Shown here: positions 12,388-21,154 of the stretch, piece by piece | Layout of the letters: each line of letters starts with the position of its first letter | How positions within the stretch are numbered: position 1 is the stretch's first letter | Assembly: GCA_017537365.1 (NCBI GenBank) | Contig: JAFYKZ010000014.1 | Location: forward strand, 1 to 62,304 | Source: Clostridia bacterium | GTDB lineage: Bacteria > Bacillota > Clostridia > Oscillospirales > Acutalibacteraceae | Length of the DNA stretch: 62,304 bases | Reading direction: 5' to 3' | Notes under the pieces: model-generated | What the model saw: the letters and a program-made list of their open reading frames with translations, nothing else | What the model was told of the DNA's origin: nothing | The model's database searches: none | Made by a program: the position numbers and the translations under genes

Positions 12388-14019
12388 TTAAGAAATCCAT
12401 TCAACCTTTGCAGGCTTTTTATCAAATTTACTTACAGCATTTTCAAGTGCACTTTGAGAAGTACCTGACAACCAACTGCCATCATAGATAAATATAGTAG
12501 ATAGCTTTGTTGGAGCTTTATACCACTCATTATCCTTAACATCCCATTCACCGTTATATTTAGCACCTTGAATACGCCAGTCAACCATAGCATCGAGAGA
12601 TAAATCAAATATATTACCTGAAATCACATTTCCCTTAGCATTCGGGAATTGATGTTGGAATCCTTTAATATGGCTTCCGCCAACATCAGGACGCTGAGCG
12701 CCAAATCCGTAACCTGCAAAACGGCAAATGTTATTTATGCATTTGAAATTTTCAACAGTAGCAGGAGAATCATATGTAGCACCATTGTTTGCATGCCACC
12801 ACTCGAAAGAATATGTACAATATTCAATCAAATTTCTTTCATAAGTAATGTTCTTATAAACATCACCATATTCAGGCAAGTAGCTATAATCACCTTGCCA
12901 AGTAACACCGGCATCATAAACCTGATAAATCCAGTTATTCTTTACAACTTGATTTTCAGCACCGTTCCAAGACTGAATACCGTTACCATATCTAAGGTTA
13001 CCGCTTTGAATAGCACCGCCGATGAAACCGATTTCGCAGTTTGAAATAACTGTATTACTGCCGTTATACATATAAATACCGAAAGTACCGGTATATTTAA
13101 GACATAAATTATCAATAACAATGCCCGGATAACCCGCAGTTATAATTGGAAATCTCAAAGCAACCTCAATATTTTCATAAACTTTACCGGGGTTACCCTT
13201 ATTGCAATAAACATATAGAGTATCTTGCGCTTTATTATAGTAAAAATCGCCATTTTTCTCCAAGGAAACGATACCGTTAAACTTTTTAACGCCAACTAAT
13301 TCACCATAGTTAAATGCAATTAAACCGATATCGGTATCTGCAACGGTTAATTTCCAAACATTCTTTAAATTACTTGGAATCCATAATGAAGAATCTGCAT
13401 AGTTTTGTGCAGATGCATAAAACGAGGGTTTGTTACCTGTACCGTAAGAGCCATAGGTAACACCTTCTTCGCATTTAAAGGTCGATGTCAAACGCCACAA
13501 ACCGCCGCGTTCAAACAAAACCGCATCTCCTGAAATAATATCTCCCATTCTAAATATATCCGCATTTACATCGCGAACTGCAGTTGCAGGAGATTTACCG
13601 TCATTCTTATTGTTTCCCTTTGGAGAAACATAATAAATTGTTCCTTTAATTTTAGAAACATCGGTATTTGCTGAATTTAAAATTTTGTTGCGAAGTTCAG
13701 TAGCCTTAGCATCTGAGCGGCTTGATTTAACCGCAGTATTCGCACCGTACCACTTAGTATCAAGAGTTTGAACAACCTTTTCAATCACATAACCATCTTC
13801 CTCTGTTGACTCTTCCTCTTCTTCCATCCATTCATTGTATGGATAAGTAGTGTCAACAACTGCTAAGCAATATTCATCGCTTGCAGCGTCGTTGCTATCG
13901 TCTGTTTGGGTTGTTTCATTTTTAGTAGGTTTTTTACTAACAGTTTTATTGTTATCTTTACAACCGCAACAAGCAATAAGCAAAAATAGTGCTAGAACCA
14001 GTGCTAGAATTTTTTTCAT
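12388..14019 (-). CDS. Lipoprotein with right-handed parallel beta-helix
   Basis: A 543-residue exported protein. The N-terminus is a lipoprotein signal with LIAC at residues 14-17, followed by a low-complexity Asn/Asp/Thr linker. From about residue 120 it matches the parallel beta-helix fold used by pectate lyases and related polysaccharide lyases or hydrolases (YYVSPKGNNKNDGKSPATA, then ISNCEIG, VKNNWIYQ and ISGNIFDLS turns). It is paralogous to the 451-residue protein at 34986-36341 and to the C-terminal part of the 2147-residue protein at 24227-30670. All three share the FERGGLWR-type or equivalent entry segment and a closing phenylalanine-aspartate-rich tail. GGAG precedes the ATG. It is probably a surface enzyme or binding protein for the target glycan; catalytic residues were not identified. 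Confidence 0.75.
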   Translation of the reverse strand: MKKILALVLALFLLIACCGCKDNNKTVSKKPTKNETTQTDDSNDAASDEYCLAVVDTTYPYNEWMEEEEESTEEDGYVIEKVVQTLDTKWYGANTAVKSSRSDAKATELRNKILNSANTDVSKIKGTIYYVSPKGNNKNDGKSPATAVRDVNADIFRMGDIISGDAVLFERGGLWRLTSTFKCEEGVTYGSYGTGNKPSFYASAQNYADSSLWIPSNLKNVWKLTVADTDIGLIAFNYGELVGVKKFNGIVSLEKNGDFYYNKAQDTLYVYCNKGNPGKVYENIEVALRFPIITAGYPGIVIDNLCLKYTGTFGIYMYNGSNTVISNCEIGFIGGAIQSGNLRYGNGIQSWNGAENQVVKNNWIYQVYDAGVTWQGDYSYLPEYGDVYKNITYERNLIEYCTYSFEWWHANNGATYDSPATVENFKCINNICRFAGYGFGAQRPDVGGSHIKGFQHQFPNAKGNVISGNIFDLSLDAMVDWRIQGAKYNGEWDVKDNEWYKAPTKLSTIFIYDGSWLSGTSQSALENAVSKFDKKPAKVEWIS

Positions 14020-14061
14020 AAGTACACTCCTTTTTTATTTTTATATCTGAGAGAGTCTCCT

Positions 14062-14952
14062 CTAATCCCACTTCTTTAAGCAATAGCGATTATAAAGCAC
14101 CAATACTAAACCTATAACCGCCAAAACAATCACAAAATAGAACCATAACATTGCAGCTGCCATATCATACTGCATATCTTTCATTAAACTTAAAGCGTTA
14201 CTAACAACAGTATTGTTAGAATTAGTAAATTGAGAAATCATTGTATAGATAATAACGAGCAACAACACATGTCTTAGCATTGGAACGGTTATTCTCCAGA
14301 ATTCATCCCATTTATTAGCTCCCTCTATCTTAGAAACCTCATATAATGAATCAGGAATACCTTGAAGTCCCGCAAGGAAAAGAATTATTTGCACACCGCA
14401 ACCCCAAGTAAGAGCAACGGTATTAGATAAGAAGAAGGTTAAAAATTCGGTGATTTGCGGAGGTAAATTAAGATTCGCAAATATTAAATCATAGTTTACA
14501 AAACCCTGACCCTCAGTGCTAAAATTGAAAATAGGAGCATTGATCGAAGGGTCGGAAAGCAAACGAACAATAACCGAAGATTCAATTATAACAGGTAGGA
14601 AGAAGATAATACGCATTATCGTTCTGCCATAATACTTTTGATTTAAAAGAACCGCCAAAATAAGACTTAAAGATACTATCATCGGCAATGAATAAAACAT
14701 TGAACCAACCGAGTCTCTAACCATATTTAAATATTCGGGGTCTTCCATTAATGCCACTTTATAGTTTTCAAAGCCTATAAAGTCTAATATAAATCCGGTA
14801 TCACCAAGTGATACATCACTGAAAGAATACCAAATTGAAAAAATCAAGGGGATAAAGAAGAAAGTAATCAAACCTATAATCCAATGAGCCACAAAAGAAT
14901 AACCGTATCTTCTTCTGAGAGATTCAATTCCTTTTGCTTTTTTCTGCTTCAT
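14062..14952 (-). CDS. Carbohydrate ABC transporter permease, MalF/UgpA type
   Basis: A 296-residue integral membrane protein with six hydrophobic segments and the EAA loop VSKIEGANKWDEFWRITVPML typical of MalF-type sugar permeases. It forms part of an importer channel and contacts the ATPase through that loop. Its start overlaps the stop codon of the DUF5696-like lipoprotein gene, so translation is coupled. No MalG partner lies beside it; the MalG-type permease at 32695-33639 or the one at 19318-20178 would have to pair with it. No ATPase gene is present, as is usual in clostridial CUT1 systems that share an MsmX-like ATPase. Confidence 0.9.
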   Translation of the reverse strand: MKQKKAKGIESLRRRYGYSFVAHWIIGLITFFFIPLIFSIWYSFSDVSLGDTGFILDFIGFENYKVALMEDPEYLNMVRDSVGSMFYSLPMIVSLSLILAVLLNQKYYGRTIMRIIFFLPVIIESSVIVRLLSDPSINAPIFNFSTEGQGFVNYDLIFANLNLPPQITEFLTFFLSNTVALTWGCGVQIILFLAGLQGIPDSLYEVSKIEGANKWDEFWRITVPMLRHVLLLVIIYTMISQFTNSNNTVVSNALSLMKDMQYDMAAAMLWFYFVIVLAVIGLVLVLYNRYCLKKWD

Positions 14953-17147
14953 TACTTCTTGCCCCCTAACTTAAACTCATAACCCTTTAATGTGCCGATT
15001 GCAGAATCAACACTTTCAGAAGAATGATTTGCATAAACCACACTACCGTTTTCAAAGGTTGTAACAGTAACACCGTTATCAGCTATTTCATAATTAACTA
15101 TTCTTGAACCACTTGTAGCTTTATATACATCTGCAAACTTTTCAACATAAGACTTAATACGGTCTTTATGGCCTTCAAAGTCGCAAGCATAGAGCTTTTC
15201 TTTATTTGTTTCCATATAGGAAATATCAAATTGGTCAATCAATGTGAAATTAATACCAACACCTGAAGAAGCCGCAAAAGACATCAATTCCTCAGGATTT
15301 GAAGATATGTTTAATGCTGTTGTATAAAGCGGTGTAACATCTGAAAATACCATTTGATAGAAAGGTATATGATAATCAAATGAATAATGACCATCACCTA
15401 TAACATCAACATCAAAAACAGTATCCATAAGACCGGAAGCAAAATAAGCGGCAGCCTTTCCACTCACCTTTTTACCGTTCTTATTAAACTCGTTTATATA
15501 CTTCTTAACATCACTTTCTGTTCTGCTTGAAAGTGAATAAAGGTCTTTCTTATTATAATCAGAATAAGTAACCGAGCCGAGAGTTGAGAAATTAACAGCC
15601 GATATACCTAGTTTATCGGTTTTCTTTATTAATTTTTCAACAACCTTACCCTGCTTGCCTCTTGAAAGAACACGATAGGTATCGTTAGCACTAGCTTCAC
15701 GAAGCGGAACAGTATATCCACTCTTATCGGATGTATGAAGCATTGCAGTTTTTGCTGAATCCTTTTTATAAGAGAAACCGTTTCCGGATTTGCTGAATTT
15801 CGTCATTTCAAAATCTGTGAAAAGCGAAATACCATTTTTAGCAGCATATTTTTCTATGCTTGCTATATCTTTTTTATCTCCTAGTTTGGAATTGATTTTA
15901 AATCCGCCGGCAATCTTGCCTGCATTAATTCCTGAACCGCCAAAGCCCGACAAACAAACTGTTGGGTTATATGATGTTAATTTTGATAATTCATCAATCA
16001 TATCCTTGGCACGATTTATTGTTGTTAAAGTCTTAACAGTTTTAACAGGAATTCCTAAAATTGAAGTTGTTGATAAAACGCCACCTAAAATATTTACGGA
16101 ATACGGAGAGTTTTTAAATTCGGAAGTCTTTAAAAATCCGTTTTTCTGCAAATAATTTCTGTAACATTCTGCCATTCCCACATAGTTAGCTTTTTCATTC
16201 TGCAAGAAATAGCAACCAATGGTAATAACATCCTGTGTGCGCTCAGAAAGATGTCTTACCTCTCTGGAGTTTACAGCTTTACCATAGGTATAGTCATAGT
16301 CAACAAAAAATATATCAGGCTTAACACTTGAATACTCTGAATCGCCACTTCCCGCTGAGAATCTAATACCAACTGAACCGGGAGTTTCTTCGGCGATACA
16401 GAAAACAGCACTGTTACCGTCTTTAACGCCATAAACAGGCATTCTTGCGGTGCTAGGCAAATTAACATTTGAGAAAGGATTGATAGCTACATAGTTATCA
16501 GGACCGATATCGTATGACTTTTCACCATCAGGTGAATCGTTAGCTATTGAAATAGCTCCGTTACCCAAAGGCAAGAAAATATAATTTTCATCAGAACCGT
16601 CCTTCACTCTGCAAAAACGAGATGACGGAGTTGCCGAAACCAATCTGTATTTATCTTTTGATTCTGCAATTTTTGCGCCATCTATAGAAATCTTTAAAGA
16701 ATCATTAGCAAGTGTATAAGAAACAGGAATAGAAATACCGTATTCATCAAAATAATATGTAAACTCTAATCCGTTTTTGATTTCTTTAACATTTATTTTG
16801 TTTTGTTCAATAAGAGCATCACTTGAATTTCCTTCACTTTTATAAATTTCCATATCCTGAACATTTATATCAAGAGTTGAAGAAACAACAAAATTACCTG
16901 CTTCATCTTTTTCTAGATTTGACCAAACCTTACCCGTAATCTTATCGGTTACGGTTATTCCTTTAAGATTATCAATATAATCTAATTTTAACTTATCGTT
17001 TTCAGCGATAGTTTTAGAATCTAAAATATTTATTTCGGGATTTTTATTATACTTTACCCCTGTATTGTTACTTGAACCACAACCCGATAAAACGGATATG
17101 GTTATTAGGAGGGCTGATAATACTGAACATATTTTTCTGAATTTCAT
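14952..17147 (-). CDS. DUF5696-like lipoprotein
   Basis: A 731-residue exported protein with a lipoprotein signal (lipobox LSGC, cysteine at residue 23). The body resembles the DUF5696 family, large lipoproteins that occur beside carbohydrate ABC transporters in Bacillota. The N-terminal half is beta-rich (NGLEFTYYFDEYGISIPVSY). The second half looks like a TIM-barrel (GISLFTDFEMTKFSKSG, then VDVIGDGHYSFDYHIPFYQ). I set the start at 17147 because AGGAGG lies nine bases upstream; the preceding ATG abuts that site. It is flanked by permease genes and by the NHL/Yip1 gene with gaps of 18 bp or less. Its function is unknown. It could be a glycan-binding protein or a glycosidase of an unclassified family. 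Confidence 0.65.
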   Translation of the reverse strand: MKFRKICSVLSALLITISVLSGCGSSNNTGVKYNKNPEINILDSKTIAENDKLKLDYIDNLKGITVTDKITGKVWSNLEKDEAGNFVVSSTLDINVQDMEIYKSEGNSSDALIEQNKINVKEIKNGLEFTYYFDEYGISIPVSYTLANDSLKISIDGAKIAESKDKYRLVSATPSSRFCRVKDGSDENYIFLPLGNGAISIANDSPDGEKSYDIGPDNYVAINPFSNVNLPSTARMPVYGVKDGNSAVFCIAEETPGSVGIRFSAGSGDSEYSSVKPDIFFVDYDYTYGKAVNSREVRHLSERTQDVITIGCYFLQNEKANYVGMAECYRNYLQKNGFLKTSEFKNSPYSVNILGGVLSTTSILGIPVKTVKTLTTINRAKDMIDELSKLTSYNPTVCLSGFGGSGINAGKIAGGFKINSKLGDKKDIASIEKYAAKNGISLFTDFEMTKFSKSGNGFSYKKDSAKTAMLHTSDKSGYTVPLREASANDTYRVLSRGKQGKVVEKLIKKTDKLGISAVNFSTLGSVTYSDYNKKDLYSLSSRTESDVKKYINEFNKNGKKVSGKAAAYFASGLMDTVFDVDVIGDGHYSFDYHIPFYQMVFSDVTPLYTTALNISSNPEELMSFAASSGVGINFTLIDQFDISYMETNKEKLYACDFEGHKDRIKSYVEKFADVYKATSGSRIVNYEIADNGVTVTTFENGSVVYANHSSESVDSAIGTLKGYEFKLGGKK

Positions 17148-17165
17148 TATTTTCATCCTCCTAAA

Positions 17166-19307
17166 CTATCTGTAAAAAATTTCAGTGAAAATTGAAGTGA
17201 AGAATTCGCCAACCTGTTGCAATAAAATACCAACAACGAAAACAACGAATGCCACAAGAATCATAAATAATACTGTAACGATTGCAGTTGAAAGGAATTT
17301 AAAGAAGTCATATTCATGAACCGCCATAATTGCAATACAAAGCAAGAAGAAGGTTAAGATAAGTACAACTACTCCAACCGCATCAACTATTTTTAGTCCC
17401 GACATAGAAACCATATGAGAAAGAATTACTCTGATAAATGTGAATAATGTTAGCGGGATTAACGAATATGTTGTTGCTATAAATACCTCTTTAAAATTAC
17501 CCTTTCCGTCAAACGAAGAGGTTATAAGCCAGTTACAAACCGACCAAAGCAAAACAATACCTATTGTTTCTATTATGGTATAAATAGTATTATATTTATT
17601 TATATCAACCGTGGTAGCAAGGAAACCAGAACCGGTCTCCTTTAATACATTTGCTATATAATAAAGGAATAATATAACACTGCCGATTATCATAGATCCC
17701 ATTTGCTTATATTTAATTTCTTCAAATGCCTTAAACGGATGGATTGTTGAAGAAAGTGCAGTCTTAACATAAGCATTCTTAATAAGAACTAGATTTTTGC
17801 GTTTTTTAATAATAAGGAAAGCGACTAAACCGCCGATTAAGGCAACTGCTACAATAAATATCCAAACGAAATTATCAAGAATATACTCGTTTTTAATTAC
17901 CTTCCATGCCAAATCGTAAACGGTATAATCAAGACCGAGTCTTGCGCACTCTAATGCGTCCTCATAATTTCCTTCGCTCAAATATGCGATAGCTAAGCCT
18001 CTATATGCTAATTGACAGTTCTTATTTCTTTTGTTTACCTCTTCCCAAAGAGGTTTAGCCTCTAAATATTCACCGTCTAGGTAAATACATTGAGCCTTTT
18101 TCAAAAGACTGCCATATTCAGTAAGCTCGAATACGGTAATAGTTTGCGAATCCATATCAGCAACTAAAATATCTGTTCCGCAAACAGCAATAGCCGATGC
18201 AGTAGCAAATATACTTAGTCTTTTTGAACGGTCGCTGCCACCACCGAAGCCGCATATCATATTACATTCATCATCATAAATATAAATGAAGCCCTTTTGA
18301 GAATCTAAAGCATAGATAAAATCATCTTCATCAACATCTATTGAAACGATATTTTGAGTTTGCTTCTTTCCATATGATACGGTAACCTTTCCTTCAAGGA
18401 AGTTTATGTTGTTAGCTGATAAAGATTCTCCGTTTGTTTGGCGTTTAAACATAATGTTTTCACCTGTTGGAGAAAGCTTACGAATCTGTCCCGTACCGTT
18501 TGTATCTTCTTCGGTTTTACCAGTACAAGTAAGCATAAAATCTTCAGAATCTAAGCATAAATCAACAAACGAAAAAGGCAAGGTTTTAACCGAAAGCGAT
18601 TTCTTCTCTTCGGTTTGGGTTAAACGCTCCCATAAATATGAAAGAGTATCTAATGCGGTAGCCTCAACATTATTAGCGCCATAAAAACCTAAAAACTTAT
18701 GGTCGGGTGAATAAAGCAAAGCTCCGTAATAACAACCTAAGCTTAAAATATATGTATAACCCTTATCGTTTCTTACTATTCTACAAGGCTGATAAAAGAA
18801 ATCCTCAGGGATTAAATCCGATTCGGGTGCGCCCCAAGTGTCAACAACTGCACCGTTTGCATCCGCAATCAAAATTCTTGAACTATTTGTATCGCAAACA
18901 TAAATCTTATTATCTTTATCTACAAATATACCCTGCGCACCGGTGAAGAACATTGAACTTCCGGTTTCATCTTTTAATTTTAAAACTCGATTAAGAGAAT
19001 AATCTTTATTTAAAACAACTATTTGCGACCAGTTAGATACCAATACATAAATATTGCCATCCTTATCCACGCAGAAATCGGTCATTCCAGATAAGCTCTT
19101 CTCTAATCCGAGAGAGCCTGCAGTGATAACCTTAGTTGCATGATACATTTCCTGCGATAACACAGATTCAACTCCGCCGGACTCAGTATCCTCATGAACA
19201 AAAGAATCCGTGGGGTTAGCTGATACAGTAACCCCTAGCGAAAATATAACTAAGATAACAAGTAAAATTGAAACTAATTTTTTCAAACCATTCCACAATC
19301 CTTCCAT
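17166..19307 (-). CDS. NHL-repeat beta-propeller fused to a Yip1-type membrane domain
   Basis: A 713-residue membrane protein. After a signal-like helix there is an NHL-type six-bladed propeller (repeats such as GMTDFCVDKDGNIYVLVSN, GIFVDKDNKIYVCDTNSSRI, DEDDFIYALDSQKGFIYIYD) to about residue 400. A TPR-like helical pair follows near 420-470, then one membrane helix, and finally a cluster of four to five membrane helices resembling the Yip1 domain. The propeller should face outside. It sits between two transporter gene blocks with an 18-bp gap to the DUF5696-like gene and 10 bp to a permease, so it likely serves the importer as a sensor, scaffold or glycan-binding partner (inference). Annotated start ATG; a TTG seven codons later has similar spacing to AAGGA. 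Confidence 0.7.
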   Translation of the reverse strand: MEGLWNGLKKLVSILLVILVIFSLGVTVSANPTDSFVHEDTESGGVESVLSQEMYHATKVITAGSLGLEKSLSGMTDFCVDKDGNIYVLVSNWSQIVVLNKDYSLNRVLKLKDETGSSMFFTGAQGIFVDKDNKIYVCDTNSSRILIADANGAVVDTWGAPESDLIPEDFFYQPCRIVRNDKGYTYILSLGCYYGALLYSPDHKFLGFYGANNVEATALDTLSYLWERLTQTEEKKSLSVKTLPFSFVDLCLDSEDFMLTCTGKTEEDTNGTGQIRKLSPTGENIMFKRQTNGESLSANNINFLEGKVTVSYGKKQTQNIVSIDVDEDDFIYALDSQKGFIYIYDDECNMICGFGGGSDRSKRLSIFATASAIAVCGTDILVADMDSQTITVFELTEYGSLLKKAQCIYLDGEYLEAKPLWEEVNKRNKNCQLAYRGLAIAYLSEGNYEDALECARLGLDYTVYDLAWKVIKNEYILDNFVWIFIVAVALIGGLVAFLIIKKRKNLVLIKNAYVKTALSSTIHPFKAFEEIKYKQMGSMIIGSVILFLYYIANVLKETGSGFLATTVDINKYNTIYTIIETIGIVLLWSVCNWLITSSFDGKGNFKEVFIATTYSLIPLTLFTFIRVILSHMVSMSGLKIVDAVGVVVLILTFFLLCIAIMAVHEYDFFKFLSTAIVTVLFMILVAFVVFVVGILLQQVGEFFTSIFTEIFYR

Positions 19308-19317
19308 ATGGAATCAA

Positions 19318-20178
19318 CTACTTAATACCCGATGTACTCATTGTTTCCATAACGTTACTTTGAGTAACCATAAAAACAAGAATAGGAGGTATCATCATAA
19401 TTACGGTTATTGCCATCGCACTACCTGAACGGGCAATACCACCTGCTGAAATAGAACTCATAACCTGCGGTAAGGTTTTTAACTGCTCGCTAAAAATTGT
19501 ACCGCTTGGAATTACAGTCCACATTGTTTGGAATGACAAAAGCATAATTGTCATCCAAGCCGGTTTTAAGATTGGCATAACAATCTTATAATACATTCTT
19601 AAAACGCCTGCACCATCAATTCTCGCGGCTTCCAAGAGTGCATCAGGAACCGAAACATCAATAAACTGCTTCATAAGGAAGCAACCCACTGCCGACGGAA
19701 TTGCAGGTAAAATATAAACCCAATATGTATCTACCATTCGAAGCTTTGTGAAAATCAAGTATTGGGGAACACTCAAAGTAACGCTGTTATAAAGCAACAT
19801 TATTTGAATGATTAAGAACAAAATGCTCCAGCTCTTCATTCTGGACTTTGAAAAAGCAAATGCTGCAAGAGATGCCGCAATAATATGAAGACCTGTACCT
19901 GCGATAGCTATAAATATACTGTTAAAGAAGTATCTTGAAACAGGAACCTGAATTTTACCTAACAAAGAGGGTAATTCGAGATAATTTGAAAGAGTTGGAC
20001 GTCTAACAAAAAATCTGGGCGGGAATATTAATAGCTCATCAAGAGGTTTAAAAGATGTGATAACACAATAAATCAAAGGTAAAATTGTGAACGCTCCGGC
20101 GAGGAAAAGTAATGAAAAATAAGCAATATTTCCTGCTGTTGAACGTGTATAACGCCTATACTGCGCTTTTTTTGCCAT
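19318..20178 (-). CDS. Carbohydrate ABC transporter permease, MalG/UgpE type
   Basis: A 286-residue six-helix permease with the MalG-type EAA loop LLEAARIDGAGVLRMYYKIVM. It follows the MalF-type gene at 20196-21119 by 17 bp, and the two form an evident heterodimeric channel. The partner solute-binding protein is the 941-residue fusion at 21155-23980 upstream in the same operon. Confidence 0.93.
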   Translation of the reverse strand: MAKKAQYRRYTRSTAGNIAYFSLLFLAGAFTILPLIYCVITSFKPLDELLIFPPRFFVRRPTLSNYLELPSLLGKIQVPVSRYFFNSIFIAIAGTGLHIIAASLAAFAFSKSRMKSWSILFLIIQIMLLYNSVTLSVPQYLIFTKLRMVDTYWVYILPAIPSAVGCFLMKQFIDVSVPDALLEAARIDGAGVLRMYYKIVMPILKPAWMTIMLLSFQTMWTVIPSGTIFSEQLKTLPQVMSSISAGGIARSGSAMAITVIMMIPPILVFMVTQSNVMETMSTSGIK

Positions 20179-20195
20179 TTATTTTTCCTCCCCTT

Positions 20196-21119
20196 TTAAG
20201 AATCGCTCTTACCGATAAGGTTCAAGAACGCGCCAATACCGAAACGGAAAGCCAATACTAATAAGAAAAGTATAACTGATAATGCTGATGCATAACCCAT
20301 TTCGTATCTTGCAGTACCTATATCGGAAATATAAGATACAAGTGTATCAACCGAATTGTTAACACTGGGGTAACCTACCAATGTTTGCATAAGTCCGCTA
20401 ACCGAGAATACAGACTGAATCTGCATTACAGCGCCGAACAACAAAATTGACTTCATTGAAGGCAAGGTTATGTACCAAAGCTCGTGCCAACGGGTTTTAA
20501 TACCGTCAATAGCGCCGGCTTCATACATCTCATCGCTAACATTTTGAAGACCTGCAATATTTGAAAGGAAGGTAACACCCATACTCATCCATAACTGAAT
20601 TATGATAAGAATTGTCATATTATACGAGGTGTTCTGGAACCAGTTGATAGGCTCTGAAATAAAGCCAAAGCTTATAAGCAAGTTATTCAAATAGCCTAAG
20701 CTATCACCTGAGAATAAAACCGTCCAAATAAAATATGCGTTACCAACAAGCGCGGGTGCATAGAAAATAAAGGTTAAAACTACACGAACCGGCTTTGAAA
20801 ATTCATTAATCATCCAAGCCAAAACGAAAGCTAATATAAATCCGCCAGGACCTGCAACGATTGAGAACTTTAAGGTGTTTCCGAGAACCTTTAAAAAGGT
20901 ATCATCAGCTGCGAACATTCTCGCATAGTTTTCAACGCCTATGAAAATCGGGTTTGAAACCATATCATAATCGAAGAAACTTAAAACTATTGATGCCAAA
21001 ACAGGCAAAATATTAAAGACAAAGAACAAACTTGCAAAAGGAAATGTAATCAGCATGAAAGCAGATTTTTCACTTAACGATATATTCTTTTTCTTTTTAG
21101 TTAAAGTACTGTTGCTCAT
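20196..21119 (-). CDS. Carbohydrate ABC transporter permease, MalF/UgpA type
   Basis: A 307-residue permease with a short basic N-terminus, six hydrophobic segments and the EAA loop YEAGAIDGIKTRWHELWYIT. It pairs with the MalG-type permease encoded just downstream and is preceded by its binding-protein gene. The substrate is presumably an oligosaccharide released by the surface beta-helix proteins (inference). Confidence 0.93.
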   Translation of the reverse strand: MSNSTLTKKKKNISLSEKSAFMLITFPFASLFFVFNILPVLASIVLSFFDYDMVSNPIFIGVENYARMFAADDTFLKVLGNTLKFSIVAGPGGFILAFVLAWMINEFSKPVRVVLTFIFYAPALVGNAYFIWTVLFSGDSLGYLNNLLISFGFISEPINWFQNTSYNMTILIIIQLWMSMGVTFLSNIAGLQNVSDEMYEAGAIDGIKTRWHELWYITLPSMKSILLFGAVMQIQSVFSVSGLMQTLVGYPSVNNSVDTLVSYISDIGTARYEMGYASALSVILFLLVLAFRFGIGAFLNLIGKSDS

Positions 21120-21154
21120 AAATTCACCACAATTTCATATACAAAGTAAGTTTA

